Positions 25,035 to 34,196 of a stretch of 64,000 nucleotides of DNA are shown here, in pieces. The stretch is from NCBI RefSeq assembly GCF_040958095.1, contig NC_091171.1:49135390-49199389 (forward strand). The letters run 5' to 3'. The notes under the pieces were generated by a model. The model saw only the letters and a list, made by a program, of their open reading frames with translations. It made no database searches and was not told where the DNA came from. The DNA comes from Procambarus clarkii. Lineage: Eukaryota; Arthropoda; Malacostraca; Decapoda; Cambaridae. The translations under genes and the position numbers were made by a program. How positions within the stretch are numbered: position 1 is the first letter of the stretch; every line of letters begins with the position of its first letter.

Positions 25035-25384
25035 TGTGAGCCCAGCTGAGGATCACAGGAGCTGTGAGCCCAGCTGAGGATCACAGCAGCTGTGAACCCA
25101 GCTGAGGATCACAGCAGCTGTGAACCCAGCTGAGGATCACAGCAGCTGTGAGCCCAGCTGAGGATCACAGGAGCTATGAGCCGAGCTGAGGATCACAGCA
25201 GCTGTGAGCCCAGCTGAGGATCACAGCAGCTGTGAGCCGAGCTGAGGATCACAGCAGCTGTGAGCCCAGCTGAGGATCACAGCAGCTGTGAGCCCAGCTG
25301 AGGATCACAGCAGCTGTGAGCCCAGCTGAGGGTCACAGCAGCTGCGAGCCGAGCTGAGGACCACAACTGCTGTGAGCCGAGCTA
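25035..25384. repeat. 28-bp minisatellite
   Basis: About 12 copies of a 28-bp unit containing gaggatcacagcagctgtga then gcccagct. It shades directly into the 23-bp array that follows, and both share the caggagctgtg core, suggesting a common origin. Confidence 0.96.
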
Positions 25385-27015
25385 AGAACCCTGTTACAGG
25401 AGCTGTGTGGTCCCTGTTACAGGAGCTGTGGTCCCTGTTACAGGAGCTGTGTGGTCCCTGTTACTGGAGCTGTGTGGCCCTTGTTACAGGAGCTGTGTGG
25501 CCCCTGTTACAGGAGCTGTGTGGCCCCTGTTACAGGAGCTGTGTGGCCCCTGTTACAGGAGCTGTGTGGCCCCTGTTACAGGAGCTGTGTGGCCCCTGTT
25601 ACAGGAGCTGTGTGGACCCTGTTACAGGAGCTGTGTGGCCACTGTTACAGGAGCTGTGTGGACCCTGTTACAGGAGCTGTGTGGCCCCTGTTACCGGAGC
25701 CGTGTGGTCCCTGTTACAGCAGCTGTGGCCTCCTGTTACAGGAGCTGTGGCCCCCTGTTACAGGAGCTGTGTGGTCCCTGTTACAGGAGCTGTGGCCCCT
25801 GTTACAGGAGCTGTGGCCCCCTGTTACAGGAGCTGTGTGGCCCTTGTTACAGGAGCTGTGTGGTCCCTATTACAGGAGCTGTGGCCCCCTGTTACAGGAG
25901 CTGTGGCCCCCTGTTACAGGAGCTGTATGGCCCATGTTACAGGAGCTGTGGCCCCCTGTTACAGGAGCTGTGTGGTCCCTATTACAGGAGCTGTGTGGTC
26001 CCTATTACAGGAGCTGTGGCCCCCTGTTACAGGAGCTGTGTGGCCCCCTGTTACAGGAGCTGTGTGGTCCCTATTACAGGAGCTGTGTGGCCCCTGTTAC
26101 AGGAGCTGTGTGGCCCCCTGTTACAGGAGCTGTGTGGTCCCTATTACAGGAGCTGTGTGGTCCCTATTACAGGAGCTGTGGCCCCCTGTTACAGGAGCTG
26201 TGGCCCCCTGTTACAGGAGCTGTGGCCCCCTGTTACAGGAGCTGTGGCCCCTGTTACAGGAGCTGTGTAGCCCCTGTTACAGGAGGTGTGTGGCCCCTGT
26301 TACAGGAGCTGTGTGGCCCCTGTTACAGGAGCTGTGTGGCCCCTGTTACAGGAGCTGTGTGGCCCCTGTTACAGGAGCTGTGGCCCCCTGTTACAGGAGC
26401 TGTGGCCCCCTGTTACAGGAGCTGTGTGGCCCCTGTTACAGGAGCTGTGGCCCCCTGTTACAGGAGCTGTGGCCCCCTGTTACAGGAGCTGTGTGGCCCA
26501 TGTTGCAGGAGCTGTGTGGTCCCTGTTACAGGAGCTGTGTGGCCCCTGTTACAGGAGCTGTGTGGCCCCTGTTACAAGAGCTGTGGCCCCTGTTACAGGA
26601 GCTGTGGCCCCTGTTACAGGAGCTGTGTGGCCCCTGTTATAGGAGCTGTGGCCCCTGTTACAGGAGCTGTGGCCCCTGTTACAGGAGCTGTGTGGCCCAT
26701 GTTACAGGAGCTGTGTGGTCCCTGTTACAGGAGCTGTGTGGCCCCTGTTACAGGAGCTGTGTGGCCCCTGTTACAGAAGCTGTGGTCCCTGTTACAGGAG
26801 CTGTGGCCCCCTGTTACAGGAGCTGTGTGGCCCCTGTTACAGAAGCTGTGGTCCCTGTTACAGGAGCTGTGGCCCCTGTTACAGGAGCTGTGGCCCCTGT
26901 TACAGGAGCTGTGTGGCCCCTGTTACAGAAGCTGTGGTCCCTGTTACAGGAGCTGTGGCCCCTGTTACAGGAGCTGTGGCCCCTGTTACAGGAGCTGTGG
27001 CCCCTGTTATAGGGC
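25385..27015. repeat. 23-bp minisatellite
   Basis: About 75 copies of a unit containing ctgttacaggagctgtgtgg, with shorter variants lacking tgtg. Frames of up to 546 codons (VTGAVWPLLQEL / CYRSC) are open in all three plus frames because 23-bp units rotate the frame. No coding role. Confidence 0.97.
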
Positions 27016-27070
27016 GCTTCAGTCATTGCATGTCTTGATTTTAATATAACGCGCGATGTTATATAAAATA

Positions 27071-27074
<4 letters not shown>

Positions 27075-27137
<63 letters not shown>

Positions 27138-27168
27138 GAGCAGACAGAGCAGAGAGAGACAGAGAGAC

Positions 27169-27267
<99 letters not shown>

Positions 27268-27284
27268 CAGAGAGACAGAGAGAG
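27075..27284. repeat. (GA)n microsatellite with CAGA interruptions
   Basis: Pure GA at the left, then GAGACAGA mixtures. The Arg-Glu and Ser-Leu frames over it are repeat translations. Confidence 0.97.
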
Positions 27285-27722
27285 CGCTAGCTTACTGAGA
27301 CACTCTCCCTCACCCATTATAAACAATGAGACATCAGTTGAAAGAGACGGAGCAAGATGAGAGACAAACAATCTTACAGATGAGAGAGAGGCCCAAGTGA
27401 GAGAGACAGAGTGAGACGGGATAATTAGCTGAGTGAGGTGGAGGCAGCTGAGAGAGGAGTGTAATGAGAGAGATGGCTGCTGGAGGCCTGCAGTGCACAG
27501 CTAATAGTCTAGTTGGTGGCTGGCAGGCGCGCCCACTCCACCTCTTCTCCGGGGGGCCCTCGCTGCCCACTCACGGGCCCTCACCGCCCTCTCATGGGGC
27601 CCTCACTGGATGCTCCTGGGAGCTCCAGGGGACCCTACGCCAGTCCAACTAGGGTCCTTCACTCTCACTATAGTCCTTCAGTGTATTGGTGCCGTCACCA
27701 CCACACGCGGCCCCTGGCGGCC

Positions 27723-27725
<3 letters not shown>
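27285..27725. other. unique region, no gene recognised
   Basis: GA-rich at the left (27285-27470), then sequence with a weak repeat of gggccctc/cactc (27555-27610). Short overlapping frames have no motif. Nothing further can be supported. Confidence 0.5.
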
Positions 27726-27813
<88 letters not shown>

Positions 27814-27834
27814 TGTGTTTATGTGTGTATGTGT
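27726..27834. repeat. (GT)n microsatellite
   Basis: Nearly pure GT to about 27806, then GTTTATGTGTGTATG variants. On its right it meets a LINE-type 3' end in minus orientation, so it occupies the tail position seen in neighbouring copies. Confidence 0.95.
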
Positions 27835-27950
27835 TTACTAGTTGTGTTTTTGCGGGGGTTGAGCTTTGCTCTTTCGGCCCGCCTCTCAACTGTCAATCAA
27901 CTGTTTACTAACTACTACTAACTTACTAACTACTTTTTTTTTTTCCCACA
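27835..27950 (-). mobile_element. LINE/SINE 3'-end fragment, diverged
   Basis: Plus strand reads tactagttgtgtttttgcgg, ggttgagcttt, then cccgcctctcaactgtcaat. This matches, with substitutions, the 3' region of the LINE copies at 28.2 and 31.7 kb. It breaks off into actaacttactaac repeats and a T run at 27932-27943. Only the terminal ~80 bp is recognisable. Confidence 0.65.
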
Positions 27951-27973
27951 CCACACACACACACACACACACA
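27951..27973. repeat. short (CA)n tract
   Basis: About 11 CA units next to the 3'-truncated end of the SINE at 27974. Confidence 0.85.
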
Positions 27974-28148
27974 CCCCAGGAAGCAGCCCGTGACAGCTGA
28001 CTAACTCCCAGGTACCTATTTACTGCTAGGTAACAGGGGCACTTAGGGTGAAAGAAACTTTGCCCATTTGTTTCTGCCTCGTGCGGGAATCGAACCCGCG
28101 CCACAGAATTACGAGTCCTGCGCGCTATCCACCAGGCTACGAGGCCCC
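27974..28148 (-). mobile_element. tRNA-derived SINE with tRNA-Thr-like head
   Basis: On the minus strand a 70-nt tRNA-like head (28145 to 28076) has a perfect 7-bp acceptor stem (GCCTCGT with ACGAGGC), a perfect 5-bp T stem around TTCGATT (B box GGTTCGATTCC), and an anticodon stem CAGGA/TTCTG with loop CTCGTAA. That places anticodon CGT (Thr). The D arm pairs poorly. The body continues with gtttctttcaccctaagtg, ctgttacctagcagtaaata and gtcacgggctgcttcctggg, then ends at a CA tract. The body matches the SINE at 50.4 kb. It would be transcribed by RNA polymerase III from its internal A and B boxes and mobilised in trans by a LINE. It lacks the 3' portion present at 50.4 kb. Confidence 0.85.
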
Positions 28149-28190
28149 CGTGTGTGTGTATGTGTGTATGTGTGTATGTGTGTGTGTGTG
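28149..28190. repeat. (GT)n tract, tail of LINE copy 2
   Basis: gtgtgtatgtgtgtatgtgt-type tract. On the minus strand it directly follows two actaggtgagtaca units that end LINE copy 2. The SINE head abuts its left edge, so the SINE lies inside or beside this tail. Confidence 0.92.
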
Positions 28191-28294
28191 TACTCACCTA
28201 GTTGTACTCACCTAGTTGTGCTTGCGGGGGTTGAGCTCTGGCTCTTTGGTCCCGCCTCTCAACCGTCAACCAACAGGTGTACAGATTCCTGAGC

Positions 28295-29758
28295 CTATTG
28301 GGCTCTATCATATCTACACTTGAAACTGTGTATGGAGTCAGCCTCCACCACAACACTCCCTAATGCATTCCATTTGTCAACCACTCTGACACTGAAAAAG
28401 TTCCTTCTAACGTCCCTGTGGCTCATGTGGGTACTCAGTTTCCACTTGTGTCTCCTTGTTCGCGTCCCACCAGTGTTGAATAGTTTATCCTTGTTTACCC
28501 GATCGATTCCACTGAGGATTTTGTAGGCTGTGATCATGTCTCCCCTTACTCTTCTGTCTTCCAGTGTCGTGAGGTGCATTTCCCTCAGTCTTTCCTCGTA
28601 ACTCATGCCTCTTAGTTCTGGGACTAGTCTAGTGGAATACCTTTGAACTTTTTCCACCTTCGTCTTGTGCTTGACAAGGTACGGGCTCCATGCTGGGGCC
28701 GCATACTCCAGGATTGGTCTTACATATGTGGTGTACAAGATTCTGAATGATTCCTTACACAGGTTCCTGAACGCTGTTCTGATGTTAGCCAGCCTCGCAT
28801 ATGCCGCAGACGTTATTCTTTTTATGTGGGCTTCAGGAGACAGGTTTGATGTGATATCAACTCCTAGATCTTTCTCTCTGTCCTTTTCATTAAGTACTTC
28901 ATCTCCTATTCTGTATCTTGTGTCTGGCCTCCTGTTTCCACTGCCTAGTTTCATTACTTTGCATTTACTCGGGTTGAACTTCAACAGCCATTTGTTGGAC
29001 CATTCACTCAGTCTGTCTAGGTCATCTTGTAGCCTCCTACTATCATCCTCTGTTTCAATCCTCCTCATAATTTTTGCATCATCAGCAAACATTGAGAGAA
29101 ACGATTCTATACCCTCTGTCAGATCATTTACATATATCAGAAACAGTACAGGTCCAAGGACTGACCCCTGCGGGATTCCACTTGTAACGTCTCACCAATC
29201 TGAGACCTCACCCCTCACACTGACTCGTTGTCTCCTGTTGCTTAGGTACTCGTTTATCCAATGGAGTACCTTCCCTTTCACTCCAGCCTGCATCTCCAGC
29301 TTTTTCACTAGCCTCTTGTGTGGTACTGTATCAAAGGCTTTCTGGCAATCCAAAAATATGCAGTCTGCCCACCCTTCTCTTTCTTGCCTGATTTTTGTTG
29401 CCTGGTCGTTGAATTCAAGTAACCCTGTGAGGCAGGACTTGCCATCCCTGAACCCATGTTGATGCTGTGTTACAAAGTTCTTTCGCTCCAGATGTTTCAC
29501 TAGCTTTCTTCGCACAATCTTCTCCATCAGCTTGCATGGTATGCAGGTTAGGGACAGTGGCCTGTAGTTCAGTGCCTCCTGTCTATCCCCTTTCTTGTAT
29601 ATCGGGACTACGTTAGCTGCTTTCCAAATTTCTGGCAGTTCCCCTGTTGCCAGTGATTTGTTATACACTATGGAGAGTGGCAGGCACAGTTCTTCTGCTC
29701 CTTCCTTTAGTATCCAAGGGGAGATTCCATCTGGCCCTATAGCCTTTGTCACATTCAA
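28295..29758 (-). pseudogene. reverse transcriptase domain, single in-frame stop
   Basis: One continuous reading frame of about 487 codons, interrupted by a single TGA at 29192-29194. Ordered motifs: AIGPDGISPWILKEG; NYRPLSLTCIPCKLMEKIV; QHGFRDGKSCLTGLLEF; FLDCQKAFDTVPHKRL (motif A, first catalytic Asp); TSGIPQGSVLGPVLFLIY (motif B); FADDAKI (motif C, catalytic Asp pair); WSNKWLLKFNPSKCKVMK; then the conserved thumb/C-terminal part LSPEAHIKRITSAAYARL, LEYAAPAWSPYL and SFKCRYDRAQ stop. The TGA follows EVSDW where the sister copy at 18.26 kb has CGT (Arg), so it may be a recent mutation. All catalytic residues are kept. The enzyme would act at target-primed reverse transcription. Frameshifts upstream and the missing endonuclease make the copy inactive as it stands. 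Confidence 0.92.
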
Positions 29759-29825
29759 CTCTAGTAAACACTTCCTTACTTCCCCGCTGGTAATCTCAAA
29801 CTCTTCCAGTGGTTCCTGGTTAACC

Positions 29826-30385
29826 TTATCCCTCTCTTATCTCTGGAATTTCTCCTTGCTCTAAGGTGAAGACCTCCTGGAATTTCTTATTCAGTTCCTC
29901 ACACACTTCCTTGTCGTTTGTAGTGAATCCTTCTGCCCCTATCCTTAATTTCATAACCTGTTCCTTTACTGTTGTTTTTTCTCCTGATGTGGCTATGCAG
30001 CAATTTAGGCTGAGTCTTTGCCTTGCTTGCGATGTCATTTTCGTATTATCTTTCTGCCTCTCTTCTCATCCTGACATATTCATTCCTGGCACTCTAGTAT
30101 CTTTCTCTGCTCTCAAGTGTCCTGTTATTCCTATAGTTTCTCCATAAACATTTACTTTGCTGCTTAGCTAGCCTACATCTCTGATTAAACCATAGGTTTC
30201 TCATCTTCATTTCACTGTTTTCCTTTTGGACTGGGACAAACTTGTTTGCTGCGTCCTTGCACTTCTGCGTGATGTAATCCATCATATCTTGGGCCGTCTT
30301 TTCCCTGAGCTCTGTTTCCCATGCTATATCTGCTAGGCATTTTCTTATCTCCTCATAGTTTCCCTTTCGGTATGCTAACCGAAAT
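29826..30385 (-). pseudogene. LINE ORF region upstream of RT, frameshifted
   Basis: Encodes the linker between endonuclease and RT in this family. Visible pieces are MMDYITQKCKDAANKFVPVQ and NLWFNQRCRLAKQQSKCLWR in one frame (30285-30094), then VMKLRIGAEGFTTNDKEV and LNKKFQEVFTLEQGEIPE in another (30038-29826), ending at a stop before the RT frame. The two frame changes show decay. It is cut at 30385 by the GT tract. Confidence 0.8.
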
Positions 30386-30403
30386 ATGTGTGTATGTGTG
30401 TGT

Positions 30404-30486
<83 letters not shown>

Positions 30487-30495
30487 TGTGTGTGT

Positions 30496-30577
<82 letters not shown>
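30386..30577. repeat. (GT)n microsatellite, tail of LINE copy 3
   Basis: 190 bp of GT with occasional GTAT. Its right edge continues, on the minus strand, the two actaggtgagtaca tail units of LINE copy 3. Its left edge is the truncated 5' end of LINE copy 2. Confidence 0.97.
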
Positions 30578-30580
<3 letters not shown>

Positions 30581-31400
30581 CACCTAGTTGTACTCACCTA
30601 GTTGTGTCTGCAGGATCGAGCACTGACTCTTGGATCCCGCCTTTCGAGCATCGGTTGTTTACAGCAATGACTCCTGTCCCATTTCCCTATCATACCTAGT
30701 TTTAAAATTATGAATAGTATTTGCTTCCACAACCTGTTCCTGAAGTGCATTCCATTTCCCCACTACTCTCACGCTAAAAGAAAACTTCCTAACATCTCTG
30801 TGACTCATCTGAGTTTCAAGCTTCCATCCATGTCCTCTCGTTCTGTTACTATTCCGTGTGAACATTTCGTCTATGTCCACTCTGTCAATCCCTCTGAGTA
30901 TCTTATACGTTCCTATCATGTCCCCCCCTCTCCCTTCTTCTTTCTAGTGTCGTAAGGCACAGTTCCCTCAGGCGCTCCTCATACCCCATCCCTCGTAGCT
31001 CTGGGACGAGTCTCGTTGCAAACCTCTGAACCTTTTCCAGTTTCATTATATGCTTCTTCAGATGGGGACTCCATGATGAGGCGGCATACTCTAAGACTGG
31101 CCTTACGTAGGCAGTGTAAAGCGCCCTAAATGCCTCCTTACTTAGGTTTCTGAATGATGTTCTAACTTTTGCCAGTGTAGAGTACGCTGCTGTCGTTATC
31201 CTATTAATATGTGCCTCAGGAGATAGATTAGGTGTTACGTCCACCCCCAGGTCTCTTTCGCGCGTCGTTACAGGTAGGCTGTTCCCCTTCATTGTGTACT
31301 GTCCCTTTGGTCTCCTATCTCCTAGTCCCATTTCCATAACTTTACATTTGCTCGTGTTGAATTCTAGTAGCCATTTCTCTGACCATCTCTGACACACACA

Positions 31401-31401
<1 letters not shown>
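30578..31401 (-). mobile_element. LINE copy 3, 5'-truncated, different subfamily
   Basis: Minus-strand fragment starting at the end of the RT palm (RWSEKWLLEFNTSKCKVMEM) and running through LSPEAHINRITTAAYSTL, VLEYAASSWSPHLKKHIM, VGKWNALQEQVVEANTIH and DREMGQESLL stop, then the 3' tail. The amino-acid differences from copy 2 (CRYDRAQ versus TRYDREMGQESLL ends) are subfamily differences shared with copy 4. A frameshift near 30920 in a C/T run breaks the frame. Confidence 0.9.
30659..31401 (-). pseudogene. LINE RT C-terminal fragment, frameshifted
   Basis: Two minus frames (31454-30903 and 30919-30659) cover the C-terminal half of the LINE ORF. The catalytic FADD motif lies upstream of the truncation and is missing. 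The first frame's initial His-Thr residues come from the adjacent CA tract and are not protein sequence. Not functional. Confidence 0.85.

Positions 31402-31448
<47 letters not shown>
31402..31448. repeat. (GT)n tract, tail of LINE copy 4
   Basis: Short GT tract between the truncated end of copy 3 and the tail of copy 4. A short cacacaca inversion sits just left of it (31391-31399). Confidence 0.93.
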
Positions 31449-31451
<3 letters not shown>

Positions 31452-31636
31452 CACCTATTTGTACTCACCTATTTGTGCTTGCAGGATCGAGCATTGACTC
31501 TTGGATCCCGCCTTTCCAGCTATCGGTTGTTTACAGCAATGACTCCTGTCCCATTTCCCTATCATACCTAGTTTTAAAACTATGAATAGTATTTGCTTCC
31601 ACAACCTGTTCCCCAAGTGCATTCCATTTTTCCACT
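31449..31636 (-). mobile_element. LINE copy 4, terminal 190 bp only
   Basis: Minus strand encodes VEKWNALGEQVVEANTIHSF then KTRYDREMGQESLL stop, followed by the 3' region and tail at 31449-31470. Same subfamily as copy 3. It is 5'-truncated directly at the GT tract 31637-31722. Confidence 0.9.
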
Positions 31637-31722
31637 GTGTGTGTGTGTGTGTGTATGTGTGTGTGTGTGTGTGTATGTGTGTGTGCGCGCGCGTGTGTGT
31701 GTGTGTGCACATGTGTGTATGT
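31637..31722. repeat. (GT)n tract with GCGC interruption, tail of LINE copy 5
   Basis: GT with GTAT and a gtgcgcgcgcgtgt interruption. It separates copies 4 and 5. Confidence 0.95.
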
Positions 31723-32357
31723 GTACTCACCTAATTGTGTTTGCGGGGGTTGAGCTCTGGCTCTTTGGTCCCGCCTCTCAACCGTCAATCAACAGGTGTA
31801 CAGGTTCCTGAGCCTACTGGGCTCTATCATATCTACACTTGAAGCTGTGTATGGAGTCAGCCTCCACCACATTACTTCCTAATGCATTCCATTTGTCAAC
31901 CACTCTGACACTAAAAAAGTTCTTTCTAATATCTCTGTGGCTCATTTGGGCACTCAGTTTCCACCTGTGTCCCCTTGTGTTAAATAGCCTGTCTTTATTT
32001 ACCCTATCAATTCCCTTGAGAATCTTGAATGTGGTGATCATGTCCCCCCTAACTCTTCTGTCTTCCATCGAAGTGAGGTTTAATTCCCGTAGTCTCTCCT
32101 CGTAGCTCATACCTCTCAGCTCGGGTACTAATCTGGTGGCAAACCTTTGAACCTTTTCCAGTTTAGTCTTATCCTTGACTACATATGGACTCCATGCTGG
32201 GGCTGCATACTCCAGGATTGGTCTGACATACGTGGTATACAAAGTTCTGAATGATTCCTTGCACAAGTTTCTGAATGCCGTTCGTATGTTGGCCAGCCTG
32301 GCATATGCCGCTGATGTTATCTTCTAGATATGTGCTGCAGGAGACAGGTCTGGCGTG
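31723..32357 (-). mobile_element. LINE copy 5, 5'-truncated
   Basis: Minus-strand fragment starting near DLSPAAHI, with an in-frame stop, then ITSAAYARLANIRTAF and an open frame (32266-31814) from MCKESFRTLYTTYVRPILEY to SFKCRYDRAQ stop, then the 3' region and one tactcacctaa-type tail unit. It belongs to the DRAQ subfamily, like copy 2. Here the 5' edge meets unique sequence and not a GT tract. Confidence 0.9.
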
Positions 32358-33040
32358 ACCAACACAAGACACCGACCAACACAAGAGAACGGAAAACAAT
32401 TCCACACACTGGATTAACAAACGCACGCACGCACGCACGCACACCCCAGAAACCCAATACATGCAAATAAAAAGCAATTTAGCACTTTGAGTGCATTAAA
32501 TCGGGCGGCGGCGGCGGCGGGCACATCTGCGAGAGTTGCTCAATAGCAGTATTTTTCAAGTATAAGTGGAGAACCCGCTCCTCGTCCGTCAGCGGGGGTA
32601 TTGGAGGCGGAGTCAATGTTTCACCCAGACGTTCCCGTCAGCCGCCCCATCACTCACCTCCTCTTCCCCCTTCGCTTAGTCCATTTTCTTTACGTTGCGG
32701 CCTGCGGACAGCACCAAATTTTGACTCTGGGGAAAATAGTCCCCCCCAAAAAAAGGCCAGTTTGTGATATAATTAATTGCGTCTCTTAGAACTATACTCC
32801 GGGGAAATTGCCAGGGGAAAGTTTGAGGTAAATATGCGACTGGCTAAATGGCCGCCAATGTTACAACTGCGAGAGCCGGAAAAACTAAAGAATTACATTC
32901 CTTGTGTCCACCCGCGCATTCCTCTTAAAAGTTGGGGCGCGTTTCCTTGGCGGGCTTGTGGACGGCTGTGATTGGCTACAAATGGTGCAGGAGGCGGCGG
33001 GCCGCGTCCACTGTCATGAATACTGAGGCTCCCTACACCC
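32358..33040. promoter_or_regulatory. unique region, possible promoter-like GC segment
   Basis: Longest unique stretch in this part. It contains a GCAC run (32419-32442), a CGG run (32503-32520), moderate GC, and an ATTGGCTA (inverted CCAAT box) at about 32971 followed by aggaggcggcggg, a GC-rich block. Two short frames (32601-32789 and 32777-32971) have no domain. The CCAAT plus GC block could be a promoter remnant, but no transcript start, TATA box or downstream gene supports it. Confidence 0.25.
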
Positions 33041-33145
33041 TCACACACACACACGCACACACACACGCACACGCACACACCCTTACACACACACACACGC
33101 ACACACGCACGCACACACACACACACATGCACACACACACACACA
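33041..33145. repeat. (CA)n microsatellite with CG interruptions
   Basis: CA repeats with ACGC interruptions. On the plus strand it is CA where the LINE-tail tracts to its left are GT, so it is not an obvious tail of the minus-strand copies. Confidence 0.95.
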
Positions 33146-33194
33146 CTCTGTGTATTAGTGGGTTCGTGTCACAGTGAGAGATGTGTCAGGTCAC

Positions 33195-33535
33195 CTTATT
33201 CTCTTGGCGAGGTTTGAGCTTTTGGGTCCCGCCTCTCTGGCCTGGTCGACGGAACTTTCTGTCGTCTATGGTAATAAAGGCCTCCTTTTGTCACTGATTC
33301 CCTTGGCGACCTTCTTGAAGATTTGTCCTTATTTACTTGTGGCTTATTGGAATATATTATTTCTGTGTGTCGCTCGTGTATCTTTGATGGTGAATACTTT
33401 ACCCATATCTACCACCATGACTTTTCCCAATACTGTGTATGTCGTGATCATGTCTCCACTGAGTGCTGTGTATGTCGTGATCATATCTCCACAGAGTACT
33501 GGGATTCCATTATTGATCTGTTTGGGACTCTATTA
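33195..33535 (-). mobile_element. strongly diverged LINE fragment (copy 6)
   Basis: Plus strand at 33211-33242 reads gaggtttgagcttttgggtc then ccgcctctctgg, resembling the LINE 3' region. On the minus strand, two tandem blocks encode GDMITTYT...LS (33425-33490), matching RGDMITTYKIL of the other copies. The rest is too decayed to align by eye. It runs into the 23-bp array at 33540. Confidence 0.6.
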
Positions 33536-33539
33536 CTGA

Positions 33540-33815
33540 CCCTTGTGGGACCCCACCACAGACCCCTGTGGGACCCCACCACTGACCCCTGTAGGACCCC
33601 ACCACTGACCCCTGTAGGACCCCACCACTGACCCCTGTAGGACCCCACCACTGACCCCTGTAGGACCCCACCACTGACCCCTGTGGGACCCCACCACTGA
33701 CCCCTGTAGGACCCCACCACTGACCCCTGTAGGACCCCACCACTGACCCCTGTGGGACCCCACCACTGACCCCTGTAGGACCCCACCACTGACCCCTGTA
33801 GGACCCCGCCACAAG
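33540..33815. repeat. 23-bp minisatellite apparently derived from a LINE RT motif
   Basis: About 12 copies of a unit containing ccactgacccctgtaggacc. On the minus strand the unit reads gtcctacaggggtcagtg and is translated VLQGSVVG, very close to SGVLQGSV / SGIPQGSVLG, RT motif B of the LINE copies at 18.28 and 29.17 kb. Because 23 is not a multiple of 3, all three minus frames are open; they are not genes. Confidence 0.9.
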
Positions 33816-34060
33816 AGCGCCAGGGACCATGCATGAACTATAAACGTAGAGATAAAGTATTTGGTAAGAGGTGTGAGGCAGACCATGGAACTCCTGAACA
33901 CTCCCGTCAAATACCATCTCTCTGTCTCCGATACTCCTCTCTGTCTGTCCCCTGCCGTCTAAGTACCCTACACACCCGTCACCAAGCAAGGTAATGAGCA
34001 TCTTGCTCTTCTCAAAGCTGTCACACTTGAACCAATTGCCCCTTCTGTCAAAAGTCTAAG
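33816..34060. other. unique sequence before the RNase H remnant
   Basis: No repeat. It may belong to the same decayed retroelement, because an RNase H-like segment begins right after it, but I cannot trace an aligned protein here. Confidence 0.4.
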
Positions 34061-34196
34061 ATCCGACAATCACTGTCTACACTTATGGTTCTGTCCAACC
34101 GTCTACTGGACGGACTGCAGCAGCAGCATGTAGGTTGTACAGCAACAATACTTGCACCCACACTGTCAGGGTCAACACCGGGCTGGCCTCAACACC
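34061..34196 (+). pseudogene. RNase H domain N-terminal remnant of a retroelement
   Basis: In one plus frame the sequence reads TVYTYGSVQPSTGRTAAAAC then RLYSNNTCTHTVRVNTGLAS. This has the form of the first strand of retroelement RNase H, (I/V)YTDGS...TGRAGAA, where the Asp is catalytic; here it is Tyr, so the domain would be dead. RNase H removes the RNA strand of the RNA-DNA hybrid. The sequence breaks off into the 36-bp minisatellite where the TEL-A...DS part of the domain is expected, and the C-terminal part reappears at 40237. Confidence 0.6.

Larger units (their letters stand above)
28191..30385 (-). mobile_element. LINE copy 2, longest copy in the window (~2.2 kb)
   Basis: Non-LTR retrotransposon, 5'-truncated. 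On the minus strand it starts at 30385 next to a GT tract, carries a pre-RT linker (FRLAYRKGNYEEI..., MMDYITQKCKDAANKFVPVQ), the whole RT domain, a C-terminal region ending FKCRYDRAQ, then a short 3' region and two actaggtgagtaca units followed by (CA)n. The endonuclease domain is missing. The pre-RT linker contains two frameshifts (between the frames at 30285-30094, 30038-29826 and 29758). The RT portion is almost intact. Family: RVT_1-type LINE, CR1/Jockey group by motif appearance; the clade was not resolved. Confidence 0.93.

Noticed and set aside
25372-27012. 546-codon Cys/Trp-rich protein
   Set aside because: 23-bp unit, open in all plus frames; no conserved domain.
28076-28145. Functional tRNA-Thr gene
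   Set aside because: The acceptor, anticodon and T stems are good, but the D arm pairs poorly and a SINE body follows directly, so it is a SINE head.
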